A DNA stretch of 64,000 nt. Source: Oncorhynchus masou masou (lineage: Eukaryota; Chordata; Actinopteri; Salmoniformes; Salmonidae). Under the pieces are notes generated by a model that worked only from the letters and a program-made list of their open reading frames with translations, was not told where the DNA came from and did no database searches. The stretch's first letter is position 1, and each line of letters begins with the position of its first letter. The stretch lies in the NCBI RefSeq assembly GCF_036934945.1, contig NW_027002202.1:62001-126000 (forward strand), written 5' to 3'. Both the position numbers and the translations under genes were made by a program. Of this stretch, positions 9,939 through 20,190 are shown in pieces.

Positions 9939-11100
9939 GGCTAATCATTAGCTAGATCACAACCTCTAAAGTATAAACATTAGGCTAATCATTAGCTAGA
10001 TCACAACCTCTAAAGTATAAACATTAGGCTAATCATTAGCTAGATCACAACCTCTGAAGTATAAACATTAGGCTAATCATTAGCTAGATCACAACCTCTA
10101 AAGTATCTAAAGTATAAACATTAGGCTAATCATTAGCTAGATCACAACCTCTAAAGTATAAACATTAGGCTAATCATTAGCTAGATCACAACCTCTAAAG
10201 TATAAACATTAGGCTAATCATTAGCTAGATCACAAACCTCTAAAGTATAAACATTAGGCTAATCATTAGCTAGATCACAACCTCTAAAGTATAAACATTA
10301 GGCTAATCATTAGCTAGATCACAACCTCTAAAGTATAAACATTAGGCTAATCATTAGCTAGATCACAACCTCTAAAGTATAAACATTAGGCTAATCATTA
10401 GCTAGATCACAACCTCTAAAGTATAAACATTAGGCTAATCATTAGCTAGATCACAACCTCTAAAGTATAAACATTAGGCTAATCATTAGCTAGATCACAA
10501 ACCTCTAAAGTATAAACATTAGGCTAATCATTAGCTAGATCACAACCTCTAAAGTATAAACATTAGGCTAATCATTAGCTAGATCACAACCTCTAAAGTA
10601 TAAACATTAGGCTAATCATTAGCTAGATCACAACCTCTAAAGTATAAACATTAGGCTAATCATTAGCTAGATCACAACCTCTAAAGTATAAACATTAGGC
10701 TAATCATTAGCTAGATCACAACCTCTAAAGTATATAAACATTAGGCTAATCATTAGCTAATCTAGATCACAACCTCAAAAAGTATAAACATTAGGCTAAT
10801 CATTAGCTAGATCACAACCTCTAAAGTATAAACATTAGGCTAATCATTAGCTAGATCACAACCTCTAAAGTATAAACATTAGGCTAATCATTAGCTAGAT
10901 CACAAACCTCTAAAGTATAAACATTAGGCTAATCATTAGCTAGATCACAACCTCTAAAGTATAAACATTAGGCTAATCATTAGCTAGATCACAACCTCTA
11001 AAGTATAAACATTAGGCTAATCATTAGCTAGATCACAACCTCTAAAGTATAAACATTAGGCTAATCATTAGCTAGATCACAAACCTCTAAAGTATAAACA
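9939..11100. repeat. 44-bp minisatellite, about 26 copies
   Basis: Highly homogeneous tandem array; the unit contains 'aggctaatcattagctagat' and 'cacaacctctaaagtataaa'. One-base variants ('cacaaacctc') recur at 10231, about 10498, 10901 and about 11079, and small length variants occur near 10100 and 10735-10780. Each unit contains the near-palindrome GCTAATCATTAGC. Confidence 0.97.
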
Positions 11101-11500
11101 TCTTGTTGCTAGTTAGCAACACATTAATGACTTGAATGCCCCCCGCCAAAAAAGAACATTCCATTGGCACTCAGCCATTGGACTAAATGTTCAACCCCTG
11201 TTGCTGCAGGATCATTTTGCTGCGACAATACAGGTGAAATGAAGATCCTACCACTGTAGTAACAGTAGAAAGACAAGTGATCCTCCTCTTTTAACAGTGA
11301 CCATCAAAACTGCTTTGAAAGGTGTGTTTTCCTGCGACTGCATTAAGAATGTTGTACAGTGAGTGACAGGGCATACATATTTCTCTCCCTGTGCAGCACT
11401 CGCAATTTGAATACGCCTTCGAGAGGAGTATATTATAGGCTGAACAATTGAATAGTTCAACTATTCAACAGTGGGATTCTTATATGTTTCTGTTGCATAC
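11101..11500. other. Non-coding sequence after the 44-bp array
   Basis: No gene or repeat family is recognised with confidence. Confidence 0.3.
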
Positions 11501-11514
11501 TCCCTTTACAAAAA

Positions 11515-11990
11515 AGGACGTAAAATGTGCAGTTTCACATGTGAAAATCGCATTTTCAAATATTGAGCTTAAATTTCACGTGAAACCATATTTTCACATG
11601 TATAAAATGTGGAGTTCACGTGTTAACACCAACTTTCCTTGTGAGTTGCAGTTGAACATGCAGTTCAACATTTGAAAATCAAATTGTGTGCCATCCTATC
11701 GGACTTCCAATCACAGCCGGATGTGATCGAATCGAACCAGGGTCTGTAATGACATTTATAACACTGTGATGCAGTGCATTAGACCACTGTTCCACTCCAG
11801 AGCCCACACCAAGACACGTAAAAAAACAACCGTGTAAAAATCACATTTGCATTTTCACATGTACTAAAACTTGACAACCCCCTTTCACGTGTGATGATGA
11901 AATAGTGTTATTCACCTCACATGTGAAAAGGTGTTGTTAGCATGCTGCAGTAGCAATGTTTCCACATATGGAAGTGCAAATTCTGTAATG
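11515..11990. repeat. Interspersed repeat rich in CACATGTGAAA palindromes
   Basis: Repeated 'cacatgtgaaa', 'tttcacgtgaaa' and 'cacatgtata' motifs. The same motifs recur at 16130-16445 and 17130-17240. A tRNA-like SINE segment is embedded at 11695-11810. Confidence 0.6.
11695..11810 (-). mobile_element. tRNA-derived SINE segment
   Basis: Read on the minus strand it shows 'agtggtctaatgcactgcat' as an A-box-like region and 'ctggttcgattcgatcacat' as a B-box-like region, the layout of salmonid tRNA-derived SINEs. There is no acceptor stem, so it is not a functional tRNA. Confidence 0.65.
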
Positions 11991-12269
11991 CCATTCTGTA
12001 AAAAGGCAACTTAGCCTATCTGAGTATAATAATTAAAGTGTGTTAAAAATGATGAGTTCTTATTTCTGAGCCATTCATTTGGAGTGTTACCTGGCGGATT
12101 GGGTCCAATTTAAACCCTGGTTATGTCTCCAAGTTAAGCCATAAAGGACAACAAAATATTATTAAAAGAAAGTTACATAGAAAATCCACAAAACATTTGA
12201 TCTTTTAAAAAATATGTTTTTGAGGGCAAAATACAAAATGTGGATTAGTCAAGTTGATACATTTTGCCA

Positions 12270-12447
12270 TTTCAGACAAAACCACCAAAGTCCCTGTGCC
12301 CAAGAAAGCGTAGGTAACCTGCCTAAATGACTAGCGCTTTGAAAGGCCAGTGATGGCTCATATCAACTCCTTCATCCATCCGGAAACGCTAGACCCACTC
12401 CAATGTGCATACCCCCTCAATAGATCCACAGATGATGCAATCTGCCC
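12270..12447 (+). pseudogene. Rex1-like LINE reverse-transcriptase fragment
   Basis: Translation gives 'KTTKVPVPKKA', a stop, 'VTCLND' and then, in another frame, a VMAHINSFIHPETLDPLQ-like block. This is the N-terminal RT region of Rex1/CR1-type LINEs. The short remnant has lost its frame. A LINE 3' end in the same orientation lies at 17945-18645. Confidence 0.75.
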
Positions 12448-12589
12448 TTACTTTAAAATATATATATAATCAATAATCAAAGGCCTATTACAAGTATTTC
12501 TGAGGGTAATATATTGTTTCCTCATTTGGATGTATGCTGGCTTCTTAATGTTACCATTGTAATGCACATTTAAAATGTTTCTGGTTCGA

Positions 12590-12715
12590 AAAGTATAAAT
12601 AGTATCAAAAAGCTGTGCGCAATTATTATATTGTTTCAGTCTGCATATTTCAACATTTGTTTGGTTTTGATAGCTTAAACGGTTCAAGAGGAGTAGCGTT
12701 AAGTTTTGACCATTC
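12590..12715. repeat. Diverged repeat unit (TATAAATAG type)
   Basis: Matches 8955-9060 ('gtataaatagtatcaa', 'tctgcatatttcaacattt', 'gatagcttaaacggttcaag'). See 18660-19200. Confidence 0.5.
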
Positions 12716-12720
12716 AAATG

Positions 12721-13107
12721 GTATTTTAAGGGTCTGTAATAAACCATTTATTAGCCATTTATAAATTGTTTGTTCACCATTTATAAAGCATTACTCCCAC
12801 ATGAATAAACCATTTACTAATCAAGTGAAGTATTTTTGCATTCTTTCATCTAAAGTGAGTGCTATGAATATAAATCTTCCATAAATGTTAGGAGTGACCA
12901 GTGTAAAACAGATGGGCATGCCATTGGTAGACATTCTGTAGTACCTCGTAAAAGAATAAGCACACAACACAGGATGTTAAAGGAAATATATAAACGTGTG
13001 AACAATTAGCTTACTAACGTTCACAAATGTGGGAGTAATGATTAATAAATGGTAAGCAAATGTATTTTAAATGCCTTATAAATGGTTCATTATGGACCCT
13101 TAAAATA
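12721..13107. mobile_element. MITE-like element with inverted ends
   Basis: The left end 'tattttaagggtctgtaata' and the right end (inverse of 'ttatggacccttaaaataaa') form imperfect terminal inverted repeats of about 30 bp. The interior is AT-rich without a transposase. Confidence 0.65.
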
Positions 13108-13380
13108 AAGTGTTACAGGCACTTGTATTACCATTGAAATGAATTTGGTGAAATGCACTTAAGAAATGTTGTAGTAGAAAAGGTATAAATAGAAGGGGAA
13201 AAATCTCAAGCAATCGAAGTTGGCTGTTGTGGGCTGTTGTTTAGTGTTGAATGTGTAAGCGGTTTAAGTGCTAGAGTGAGTGGAAGAAATAGATAAACTA
13301 CAAAAGTACATTTCCTAAAGAACATTTGTGTGCTTGATAGCTTGTCTTAAAGTATTTATAGTTTTGAAAAACGTTATTGT

Positions 13381-13805
13381 TGTCACGCCCTGGTCGAAAT
13401 ATATTATGTTTATTCTTCATTTATTCGGTCAGGCCAGGGTGTGACATGGGTTATTGTGGTGTGTTTTTGTCTTGGGGTTTTGTGGGATGTCTAGCGTTAG
13501 TCTATGGCTGCCTGAGGCGGTTCTCAATCAGAGTCAGGTGATTATCGTTGTCTCTGATTGGGAACCATATTTAGGCAGCCATATTCTTTGTGTGTTTCGT
13601 GGGTGATTGTCCTTAGTGTCCTTGTTCCTGTCTCTGTGTTAGTTTACACAAGTATAGGCTGTTTCGGTTTTCGTTACGTTCATTACGTTCTTTGTTTTTG
13701 TAGTATTTGTATTTATTCGTGTTTACGTTTGTTCATTAAACATGGATCGCAATCTACACGCTGCATTTTGGTCCGACTCTCTTTCAACGCATGAAAACCG
13801 TTACA
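13381..13805 (+). repeat. 5' LTR
   Basis: Starts TGTCACG, ends CGTTACA. ATTAAA at 13736-13741 is a possible poly(A) signal and lies immediately before the ATG at 13742. Confidence 0.9.
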
Positions 13806-14032
13806 GAATCACCCACCACAAACGGACCAAGCAGCGTGTCAACAGGCAGGAGCCACAGGAGAAACAGGAAAGGCAGCAACAGCGGTGCAATGAGGATTGG
13901 ACATGGGACGATATATTGGATGGCAAGGGTTGCTACACATGGGAGGAGATCCTAGCGGGAAGGGATCGCCTTCCATGGGAACAGTTGGAGGCAGCGAGGA
14001 GAGCAGAGGCAGCCGGAGAGAGGAGCCGGTGA
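13742..14032 (+). CDS. LTR-element ORF 1, starts inside the LTR
   Basis: A 96-residue frame whose ATG and first 21 codons lie in the 5' LTR; it then crosses into the internal region. It begins MDRNLHAAFWSDSL and becomes basic and Gln-rich (KRTKQRVNRQEPQEKQERQQ). It ends with three short tryptophan-acidic motifs in series, 'TWDDILDGKG', 'TWEEILAGRD' and 'PWEQLEAARR', and stops at 14032. There is no zinc knuckle and no capsid motif that I recognise. The position (first ORF) suggests a gag-like role, but that is inference only. Four LTRs in this window conserve the same N-terminal plan, which supports real translation. Confidence 0.55.
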   Translation: MDRNLHAAFWSDSLSTHENRYRITHHKRTKQRVNRQEPQEKQERQQQRCNEDWTWDDILDGKGCYTWEEILAGRDRLPWEQLEAARRAEAAGERSR

Positions 14033-14047
14033 TATGAGGGAACACGG

Positions 14048-15208
14048 TTGGCTAGGAAGCCCGAGAGTCAGCCCCAAAAATGTCTTGGGGGGGGCCTCAC
14101 AGGGAGTAGGGCTACGCCAGGTAGGAGACCTGTGCAAACTCCCTGTGCTTACCGGGGGGCTAGAGAGACCGGGCAGGCACCGTGTTATGCAGTGGTGTGC
14201 ACGGTTTCCCCAGTGTGGGTGCATAGCTCGGTGCGGTATATTCCAGCTCCTCGTATCGGCCGGGCTAGAGTGGGCATCGAGCCAGGTAAGGTTGGGCAGG
14301 CTCGGTGCTCAAGAGCTCCAGTGCGCCTGCACGGTCCGGTCTACCCAGTACCACCTCCACACCCCAGCCCTCCGGTGGCAGCTCCCCGCACCAGGCTTCC
14401 TGTGCGTGTCCTCGGCCCAGTACCACCAGTGCCAGCACCACGCATCAGACCTACTGTGCGCCTCGCCTGTTCAGCGCAGCCAGAGCCTTCCTCCTCTCCT
14501 GCGCTGCTGGAGTCTCCTGCCTGTTCAGCGCAGCCAGAGCTGCCAGCCTGCATGGAGCAGCCAGAGCTGCCAGCGTGCATGGAGCAGCCAGAGCTGCCAG
14601 CCTGCATGGAGCAGCCAGAGCTGTCAGTCTGCATGAAGCAACCAGAGCTGCCAGTCTATATGGAGCAGCCAGAGCGGCCAGTCTGCATGAAGCAACCAGA
14701 GCTGCCAGTCTGCAAGGAGCCGCCAGTCTGCCCAGCGCCGCCAGTGCCGCCAGTGCCGCCAGTCTGCCCAGCGCCGCCAGTCTGCCCAGCGCTGCCAGTG
14801 CCGCCAGTCTGCCCAGCGCCGCCAGTGCCGCCAGTCTGCCCAGCGCCGCCAGTGCCACCAGTCTGCCCAGCGCCGCCAGTCTGCCCAGCGCCGCCAGTCT
14901 GCCCAGCGCCGCCAGTCTGCCCAGAACCGCCAGTCAGCCAGGATCTGCCGGAACCGCCAGTCAGCCAGGATCTGCCGGAACCGCCAGTCAGCCAGGATCT
15001 GCCGGAACCGCCAGTCAGCCAGGATCTGCCGGAACCGCCAGTCAGCCAGGATCTGCCGGATCCGCCAGTCAGCCAGGATCTGCCGGATCCGCCAGTCAGC
15101 CAGACTCTTCCAGATCCGCCAGTCAGCCAGACTCTTCCAGATCCGCCAGTCTGCCAGACTCTTCCAGATCTGTCTATCAGCCAGGATCTGCCGGAACTAC
15201 CTGCCTGA
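14048..15208 (+). CDS. LTR-element ORF 2, proline-rich repeat protein
   Basis: A 386-residue frame starting 15 bases after ORF 1 stops, one frame over. Its first third is basic and low in complexity. The rest is tandem peptide repeats: 'PELPACMEQ'-type nonapeptides, then 'PPVCPAPPV' units, then 'PPVSQDLPE' units. The DNA repeats themselves keep frames +1 and +2 open, so length alone is weak evidence. No enzyme motif is present. Similar proline-rich predictions are common in salmonid annotations and most are transposon-derived. It may be an ORF 1 extension by frameshifting, or untranslated. Confidence 0.35.
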   Translation: MARKPESQPQKCLGGGLTGSRATPGRRPVQTPCAYRGARETGQAPCYAVVCTVSPVWVHSSVRYIPAPRIGRARVGIEPGKVGQARCSRAPVRLHGPVYPVPPPHPSPPVAAPRTRLPVRVLGPVPPVPAPRIRPTVRLACSAQPEPSSSPALLESPACSAQPELPACMEQPELPACMEQPELPACMEQPELSVCMKQPELPVYMEQPERPVCMKQPELPVCKEPPVCPAPPVPPVPPVCPAPPVCPALPVPPVCPAPPVPPVCPAPPVPPVCPAPPVCPAPPVCPAPPVCPEPPVSQDLPEPPVSQDLPEPPVSQDLPEPPVSQDLPEPPVSQDLPDPPVSQDLPDPPVSQTLPDPPVSQTLPDPPVCQTLPDLSISQDLPELPA

Positions 15209-15460
15209 GCTTCCTCTCAGTGCTGAGCTTCCTCTCATTGCTGAGCTTCCTCTCAGTGCTGGGCTTCCTCTCAGTGCTGGGCTTCCTCTCAGTCCCGAGC
15301 TTCCCTCAGTGCTGAGCTGCCCCTCAGTGCTGAGCTGCCCCTGTCCCGAGCTGCCCCTCTGTCCCGAGCTGCCCCTCTGTCCCGAGCTGCCCCTCTGTCC
15401 CGAGCTGCCCCTCTGTCCCGAGCTGCCCCTCAGTCCCGAGCTGACCCTCAGTCCAGTGGG
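14520..15460 (+). repeat. Short-unit tandem repeats inside the LTR element
   Basis: Successive arrays: 27-bp-type units 'gagcagccagagctgccag' (about 14535-14720), 'ccgccagtctgcccagc' (14720-14930), 27-bp 'ccagtcagccaggatctgcc' (14930-15190), 'ctgagcttcctctcagtg' (15205-15310) and 'gagctgcccctctgtccc' (15310-15450). Internal expansion accounts for half of the element's interior. Confidence 0.85.
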
Positions 15461-15662
15461 GTTCTGGGTGAGGACTACTAGGCCATGGTCGGCGGCGAAG
15501 GTGGACTATCCTAGGACGCGAGGAGGAGGGACTAAGACATTTATAGAGTGGGTTCCACGTCCCGCGCCGGAGCCGGAGCCGCCACCATGGACAGACGCCC
15601 ACCCGGACCCTCCCTATTGTTTTGATGTGCGTCCGGGAGTCCGCACCTTAGGGGGGGGGTTC

Positions 15663-16087
15663 TGTCACGCCCTGGTCGAAATATATTATGTTTATTCTTC
15701 ATTTATTCGGTCAGGCCAGGCTGTGACATGGGTTATTGTGGTGTGTTTTTGTCTTGGGGTTTTGTGGGATGTCTAGAGTTAGTCTATGGCTGCCTGAGGC
15801 GGTTCTCAATCAGAGTCAGGTGATTATCGTTGTCTCTGATTGGGATCCATATTTAGGCAGCCATATTCTTTGTGTGTTTTGTGGGTGATTGTCCTTAGTG
15901 TCCTTGTTCCTGTCTCTGTGTTAGTTTACACAAGTATAGGCTGTTTCGGTTTTCGTTACGTTCATTACGTTCTTTGTTTTTGTAGTATTTGTATTTATTC
16001 GTGTTTACGTTTGTTCATTAAACATGGATTGCAATCTACACGCTGCATTTTGGTCCGACTCTCTTTCACCGCATGAAAACCGTTACA
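15663..16087 (+). repeat. 3' LTR
   Basis: 425 bp, the same length as the 5' LTR, with six substitutions and no indels seen. It ends CGTTACA, then 'atagt'. Confidence 0.9.
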
Positions 16088-16129
16088 ATAGTAGTGATAG
16101 TGACTGCAGTACCCTTACAGGAAAAACCA

Positions 16130-16445
16130 TATCAATTTCATATGTGATCTTATGTGAAGTTAATGTGATAGCATGTGATAACATGTAAAAGAAACATGTG
16201 ACAACATGAAACTACACATTTGAAAACATGATCTCATGTGAAATAAATGTGACAACATGGGGATGTAAAATTTCATACCATAAAACTGTGACAACTTTTA
16301 AAAGTTTTTCCCGTTAAAGTGCAAGTTAGATTTTCAAGTGACAGTTTTTGACATGTGAAAATGCAATTCCACATGTGAAATGCTCATTTAATTTTCACGT
16401 GAAAATTGAAATGAGTGAAAACATGTTATTCTCTTCATGTGATTT
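16130..16445. repeat. CACATGTG-rich interspersed repeat
   Basis: Dense 'atgtgaaa', 'acatgtgaaaatgc' and 'ttcacgtgaaaattg' motifs, as at 11515-11990 and continuing at 17130-17240. Confidence 0.55.
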
Positions 16446-17129
16446 TTTTGTTGTTGTAAGAGAAGTAATGAAATGGAGGTTTTAAATTAGTGGTATGCTG
16501 TTCAGCTAAAATGGTGTACAAATCTTGTATCATTGACAATATGATTACATTCGGCAGATCACGTAGTAGTGACTTTTCAATATGACCCCACCTGGGTATG
16601 CTGATGTTTCTGCTGCACCACAAAGTCTGTAACCTTCTCAGAAGCCCCATCAGATTCAGTAGCTATAAAACATCTCTGCACTTAGCAAAAGAGTGCCATC
16701 TGCACTGCTATTTTAGTTATCAGTTAATCTGACTATTCTCTTATCATTGATTCTATTTACTTATTTCAGCAATTAGATATTTTTTGTATGGTTGTCTAAT
16801 GTTATTATGTTTAAACGTTACTCCTGAATCACTATGATAAATCAAATAGTTTTTCTTCATACAAGGCTGAGATTTACTTTGAAGTCCAAAGTGTCGGAAG
16901 TGAACTCAGTGTACAGGTGAACTCAGTTCATACAGCCATGGTGGCATAGCAGGAGAATCAGAATACCGGGAAGTAAGAAGTTCTGAGTTCAAATCCCAGG
17001 TGAGAACATGTTGACTAATAATGACTGTATAAATATACATACACAATGTAATCATATACGTCACATTTGTAAGTTGAAAACACTGTGGCTATTTCAGGAT
17101 GTTCCAGGGACATCCTAATGACACATTTT
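16446..17129. other. Non-coding sequence with a tRNA-like segment
   Basis: No gene is recognised. The stretch 16935-17000 carries 'tggtggcatagcaggaga' and 'gagttcaaatcccaggtg', reminiscent of A and B boxes of a tRNA-derived element, flanked by CACATGTG-type sequence as at 11515. It is not a foldable tRNA. Confidence 0.35.
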
Positions 17130-17381
17130 TGCTTGCAGTGCATTATGTGAACATTTTAATTCACATGTGAAGGTTAATGTGAAATATCATCACTTATGAA
17201 GTGTTCCAAAACCACATGATTTCACATGTGAAAGGTTATGTGATCACTTGTGGAAATCCACATGGCGATGAAAATGCCCTCCTACATACCACTTACCTTT
17301 TACACAGAAAAATGGTTGGATGGAAACGTGGTAACTATCTGCAAACCTGCATGGTGACATTCTTTCCACACCTCTTCTTTG

Positions 17382-17500
17382 GCTGCATTTACACAGGCAG
17401 CCCAATTCGGATATTTAGCTGCTTATTGGTCTTTTGACCAATCAGATCAGCTCTTTTGACAATAATTGGGCAAAAGATCAGAATTTGGCTGCCTGTGTAA
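17382..17500. mobile_element. Fold-back MITE, copy 1
   Basis: A near-palindromic element: 'ggctgcatttacacaggcag' at the left, the core 'attggtcttttgaccaatca', and the inverse of the left end at the right, truncated by a few bases. Related copies are at 25655-25826 and 26906-27056. Confidence 0.8.
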
Positions 17501-17944
17501 TCTTCTTTCTCTCCAATTGTCATGTCACACATAACAAAGGCATGGTTTTCTATAGTCAAATTCTAATTCCTGTCAACGCGCCCTGCAACAAGAACGAACT
17601 GGAAAAGTGGCATATCTGTTCATTTGAAACTCTGGATGATGGCCTTGTGAAGTATCTTATGACATTTTTAGCTAACCACATTGGAACATTCTTATCTTTA
17701 AGGACATGGATGTCCTGGCAATAAATCAGCTCATCTCCGGGTGACTTCAGTCACAGTAAAATGCTATGGTAAGTGACGCTGGGCAAATACCTAACGTCAA
17801 GTCAGATAGTTTCACAGTCAGTCATTGAACTAATAAAAAAACTAGACACAGGCAATGCTGCATATCAATGCAAAAGCCTGCAGGCAAAAAATGTTAATGC
17901 TTTGAATTGTTCACGTTTTACAATTGTATTATACATATAAAGTT
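17501..17944. other. Non-coding sequence
   Basis: Open frames here have no recognisable domain; no repeat family is identified. Confidence 0.3.
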
Positions 17945-18645
17945 GGTTCAGCCATGTGAAAAGAATAACACATACATACTACTCATCAAGGACATCAACC
18001 ACCCGAGCCACTGCCTGTTCACCCCGCTATCATCCAGAAGGCGAGGTCAGTACAGGTGCATCAAAGCTGGGACCGAGAGACTGAAAAACAGCTTCTATCT
18101 CAAGGCCATCAGACTGTTAAACAGCCACCACTAACATTGAGTGGCTGCTGCCAACACACTGACTCAACTCCAGCCACTTTAATAATGGGAATTGAATGGG
18201 AAATGATGTAAATATATCACTAGCCACTTTAAACAATGCTACCTTATATAATGTTACTTACCCTACATTATTCATCTCATATGCATACGTATATACTGTA
18301 CTCTATATCATCGACTGCATCCTTATGTAATACATGTATCACTAGCCACTTTAACTATGCCACTTTGTTTACATACTCATCTCATATGTATATACTGTAC
18401 TCGATACCATCTACTGTATCTTGCCTATGATGCTCTGTACCATCACTCATTCATATATCCTTATGTACATATTCTTTATCCCCTTACACTGTGTATAAGA
18501 CAGTAGTTTAGGAATTGTTAGTTAGATTACTTGTTGGTTATTACTGCATTGTCGGAACTAGAAGCACAAGCATTTCGCTACACTCGCATTAACATCTGCT
18601 AACCATGTGTATATGACAAATAAATTTGATTTGATTTGATACTAG
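17945..18645 (+). pseudogene. 3' end of a Rex1/CR1-type LINE
   Basis: The C-terminal codons of ORF2 are readable: 'HPSHCLFTPLSSRRRGQYRC' followed by a KNSFYLKAIRLLNSHH end and a stop at about 18134. A 3' UTR follows with repeated 'actagccactttaa' and 'catctcatatg' segments. The end is 'gacaaataaatttgatttga', a LINE-type (TTTGAT)n tail. The 5' part is missing here; the RT fragment at 12270 may be the same type, separated by later insertions. Confidence 0.8.
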
Positions 18646-18659
18646 AAAAGTACATTTCC

Positions 18660-19200
18660 TAAAGAATATGTGGGTGCTTGCTAGCTTGTCTGGAAGTATT
18701 TATGGTAGTGCTAGTGACTGCAGTAGTAATCGTAGTGACTGGTTACAGTTGAAAAAGTAGCTAGATTGAAAGATTGATTGATTGATTTATTGATTGCCTA
18801 AATATGTAAAAGTTGGTTTGGTGTTTCTAGCTTGAGCGGATCAAGAGTTACTGCTATTTTAGATGGGTAATTTATGCAAATGTCAATAGTTGTAATTGAT
18901 AAAATTTTGACATTTTTAAAGTTGTTTTAATGTTTGTAGCTGAAATGGTTAAAGAGCGGTAGCTTTTAAAATGTCCACCACTTTGTTCTTATGGCTGGCA
19001 TTGAATCCATTAAGTGTTATGCAAATTTATGCAAATACATTTATTTATGTAGTTTAGAAAGGTTTTATAGAATTGTGTAGTTAGGATAGCCTGAACATTT
19101 TAAAGTAGTTCTTGTAGCTTAATTAGCTTAGGAGTAGGTTGAATACCTACAAATGTATTACAATTGTTCTCATTCAAGCCCACGTTCATTTATGCCACCC
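18660..19200 (+). repeat. Ancient diverged repeat units with a TAGCTNNANYGG core
   Basis: At least three spaced units show similar cores: 'ctagcttgagcggatcaaga' (18829), 'tgtagctgaaatggttaaag' (18933) and 'tgtagcttaattagctta' (about 19113). Matching stretches are at 7060-7165, 8195-8235, 8580-8730, 8955-9060, 12590-12715 and 13180-13350. The cores resemble a tRNA D-arm (A box); no consistent B box is present. The family is unknown to me. Confidence 0.45.
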
Positions 19201-19580
19201 AAAATATGATTCATATTATTACGTAAGAGATCTAGAGTGGTCTTGCCTTCAGCAAGCACACTAATAATAATAAGAGTATGTAACGGCCTAGCTAGGCCAC
19301 GCGTGGATTTCCGTGAGACTTGCTTGATACGGAGTTGATAAGAGTCATTCTGTAGTCAATGTTACTTACTGTATCAGCACGTGCATAAAGCCTAGGTGTT
19401 GTGCAGCTGCTGTAGCAGCAACCTAAAATTAGGTTTGGAGTCTATTTTTCTCGGCTCCACATGCATAAACACCATACAAAGTGCCTAAACCTTTTTTTGA
19501 CATGTAAAAAGCATATTCACTCAGCTTCATAGTGAAAATGTAATAGAAACATGAATAATAGTAGTAGGTTACATCAACAC
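19201..19580. other. Non-coding sequence
   Basis: Shares 'gtggtcttgccttcagcaag' with a similar stretch at 22430-22460; otherwise unassigned. Confidence 0.3.
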
Positions 19581-19581
19581 A

Positions 19582-20040
19582 ATAGTTGTCACGCACTGAC
19601 CTTAGTTCTCTTTGTTTTCTATATTATTTGGTTAGGTCAGGGTGTGACAAGGGTGGTTTGTGTAGTTTTTGTATTGTCTCTGGGTTTTTGTATGTTTATG
19701 GGGTTTTCTGGTCTGTATATGTCTATGGTGGCCTAGATTGGTTCTCAATCAGAGGCAGCTGTTTATCGTTGTCTCTGATTGGGGACCATATTTAGGTAGC
19801 CATATTCCTTGGATAGTTGCCTGTGTCGTTATGTCTATGTATAGTTGCCTGTGTCGACATGTCTATGTATAGTTGCCTGTGTCGACATGTCTATGTATAG
19901 TTGCCTGTGTCGACATTTGTTGTGCATAGCGTCATGTTCGTTTTGTATAGTTTGTTAAGTGTTCTTCCTTCATTTAAAGAAGAATGTATTCCCATCATGC
20001 TGTGCCTTGGTCTCCTCTATATGACGGACGTGACAATAGT
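19582..20040 (+). mobile_element. Solo LTR with perfect 5-bp target duplication
   Basis: The LTR spans 19587-20035 (449 bp), begins TGTCACG, ends CGTGACA (a perfect 7-bp terminal inverted repeat) and is flanked by ATAGT at 19582-19586 and 20036-20040. It shares the 'tctctgattggggaccatat' block with the LTRs at 13381 and 15663. Three short direct repeats ('agttgcctgtgtcgacatgt') lie at 19840-19915. The final ATG at 19984 opens MYSHHAVPWSPLYDGRD. Confidence 0.92.
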
Positions 20041-20059
20041 AGAAGGCTACCTGTATGAA

Positions 20060-20190
20060 AAATAAAACTGTAGTTTTAGGTGCTTCTACACCTGCATTGC
20101 TTGCTGTTTGGGGTTTTAAGCTCGGTTTCTGTACAGCACTTTGTGACATCAGCTGATGTAAGAAGGGCTTTATAAATACATTTGATTGAT
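20060..20190 (+). repeat. 3' tail of a common teleost retroelement
   Basis: 'tgtacagcactttgtgacat' and 'agggctttataaatacattt' followed by 'gattgattg' form a tail that I recognise as widespread in fish genomes. Confidence 0.6.

Larger units (their letters stand above)
13381..16087 (+). mobile_element. Complete non-autonomous LTR retrotransposon, about 2.7 kb
   Basis: Two direct 425-bp LTRs (13381-13805 and 15663-16087) start TGTCACG and end CGTTACA. I count six differences between them, about 1.4%, so the insertion is fairly young. Flanks are 'attgt' and 'atagt', a 4-of-5 match to a target duplication; the related solo LTR at 19587 has a perfect 5-bp one. A G-rich polypurine-like tract (about 15648-15659) precedes the 3' LTR. 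I see no primer-binding site of the usual TGG type and no protease, reverse transcriptase, RNase H or integrase motif, so mobilisation would need an autonomous partner. The internal 1.86 kb holds two plus-strand open frames. Confidence 0.85.

Noticed and set aside
16935..17000. Functional tRNA gene
   Set aside because: A- and B-box-like words are present but no cloverleaf with acceptor and anticodon stems can be drawn; more likely a tRNA-derived repeat.
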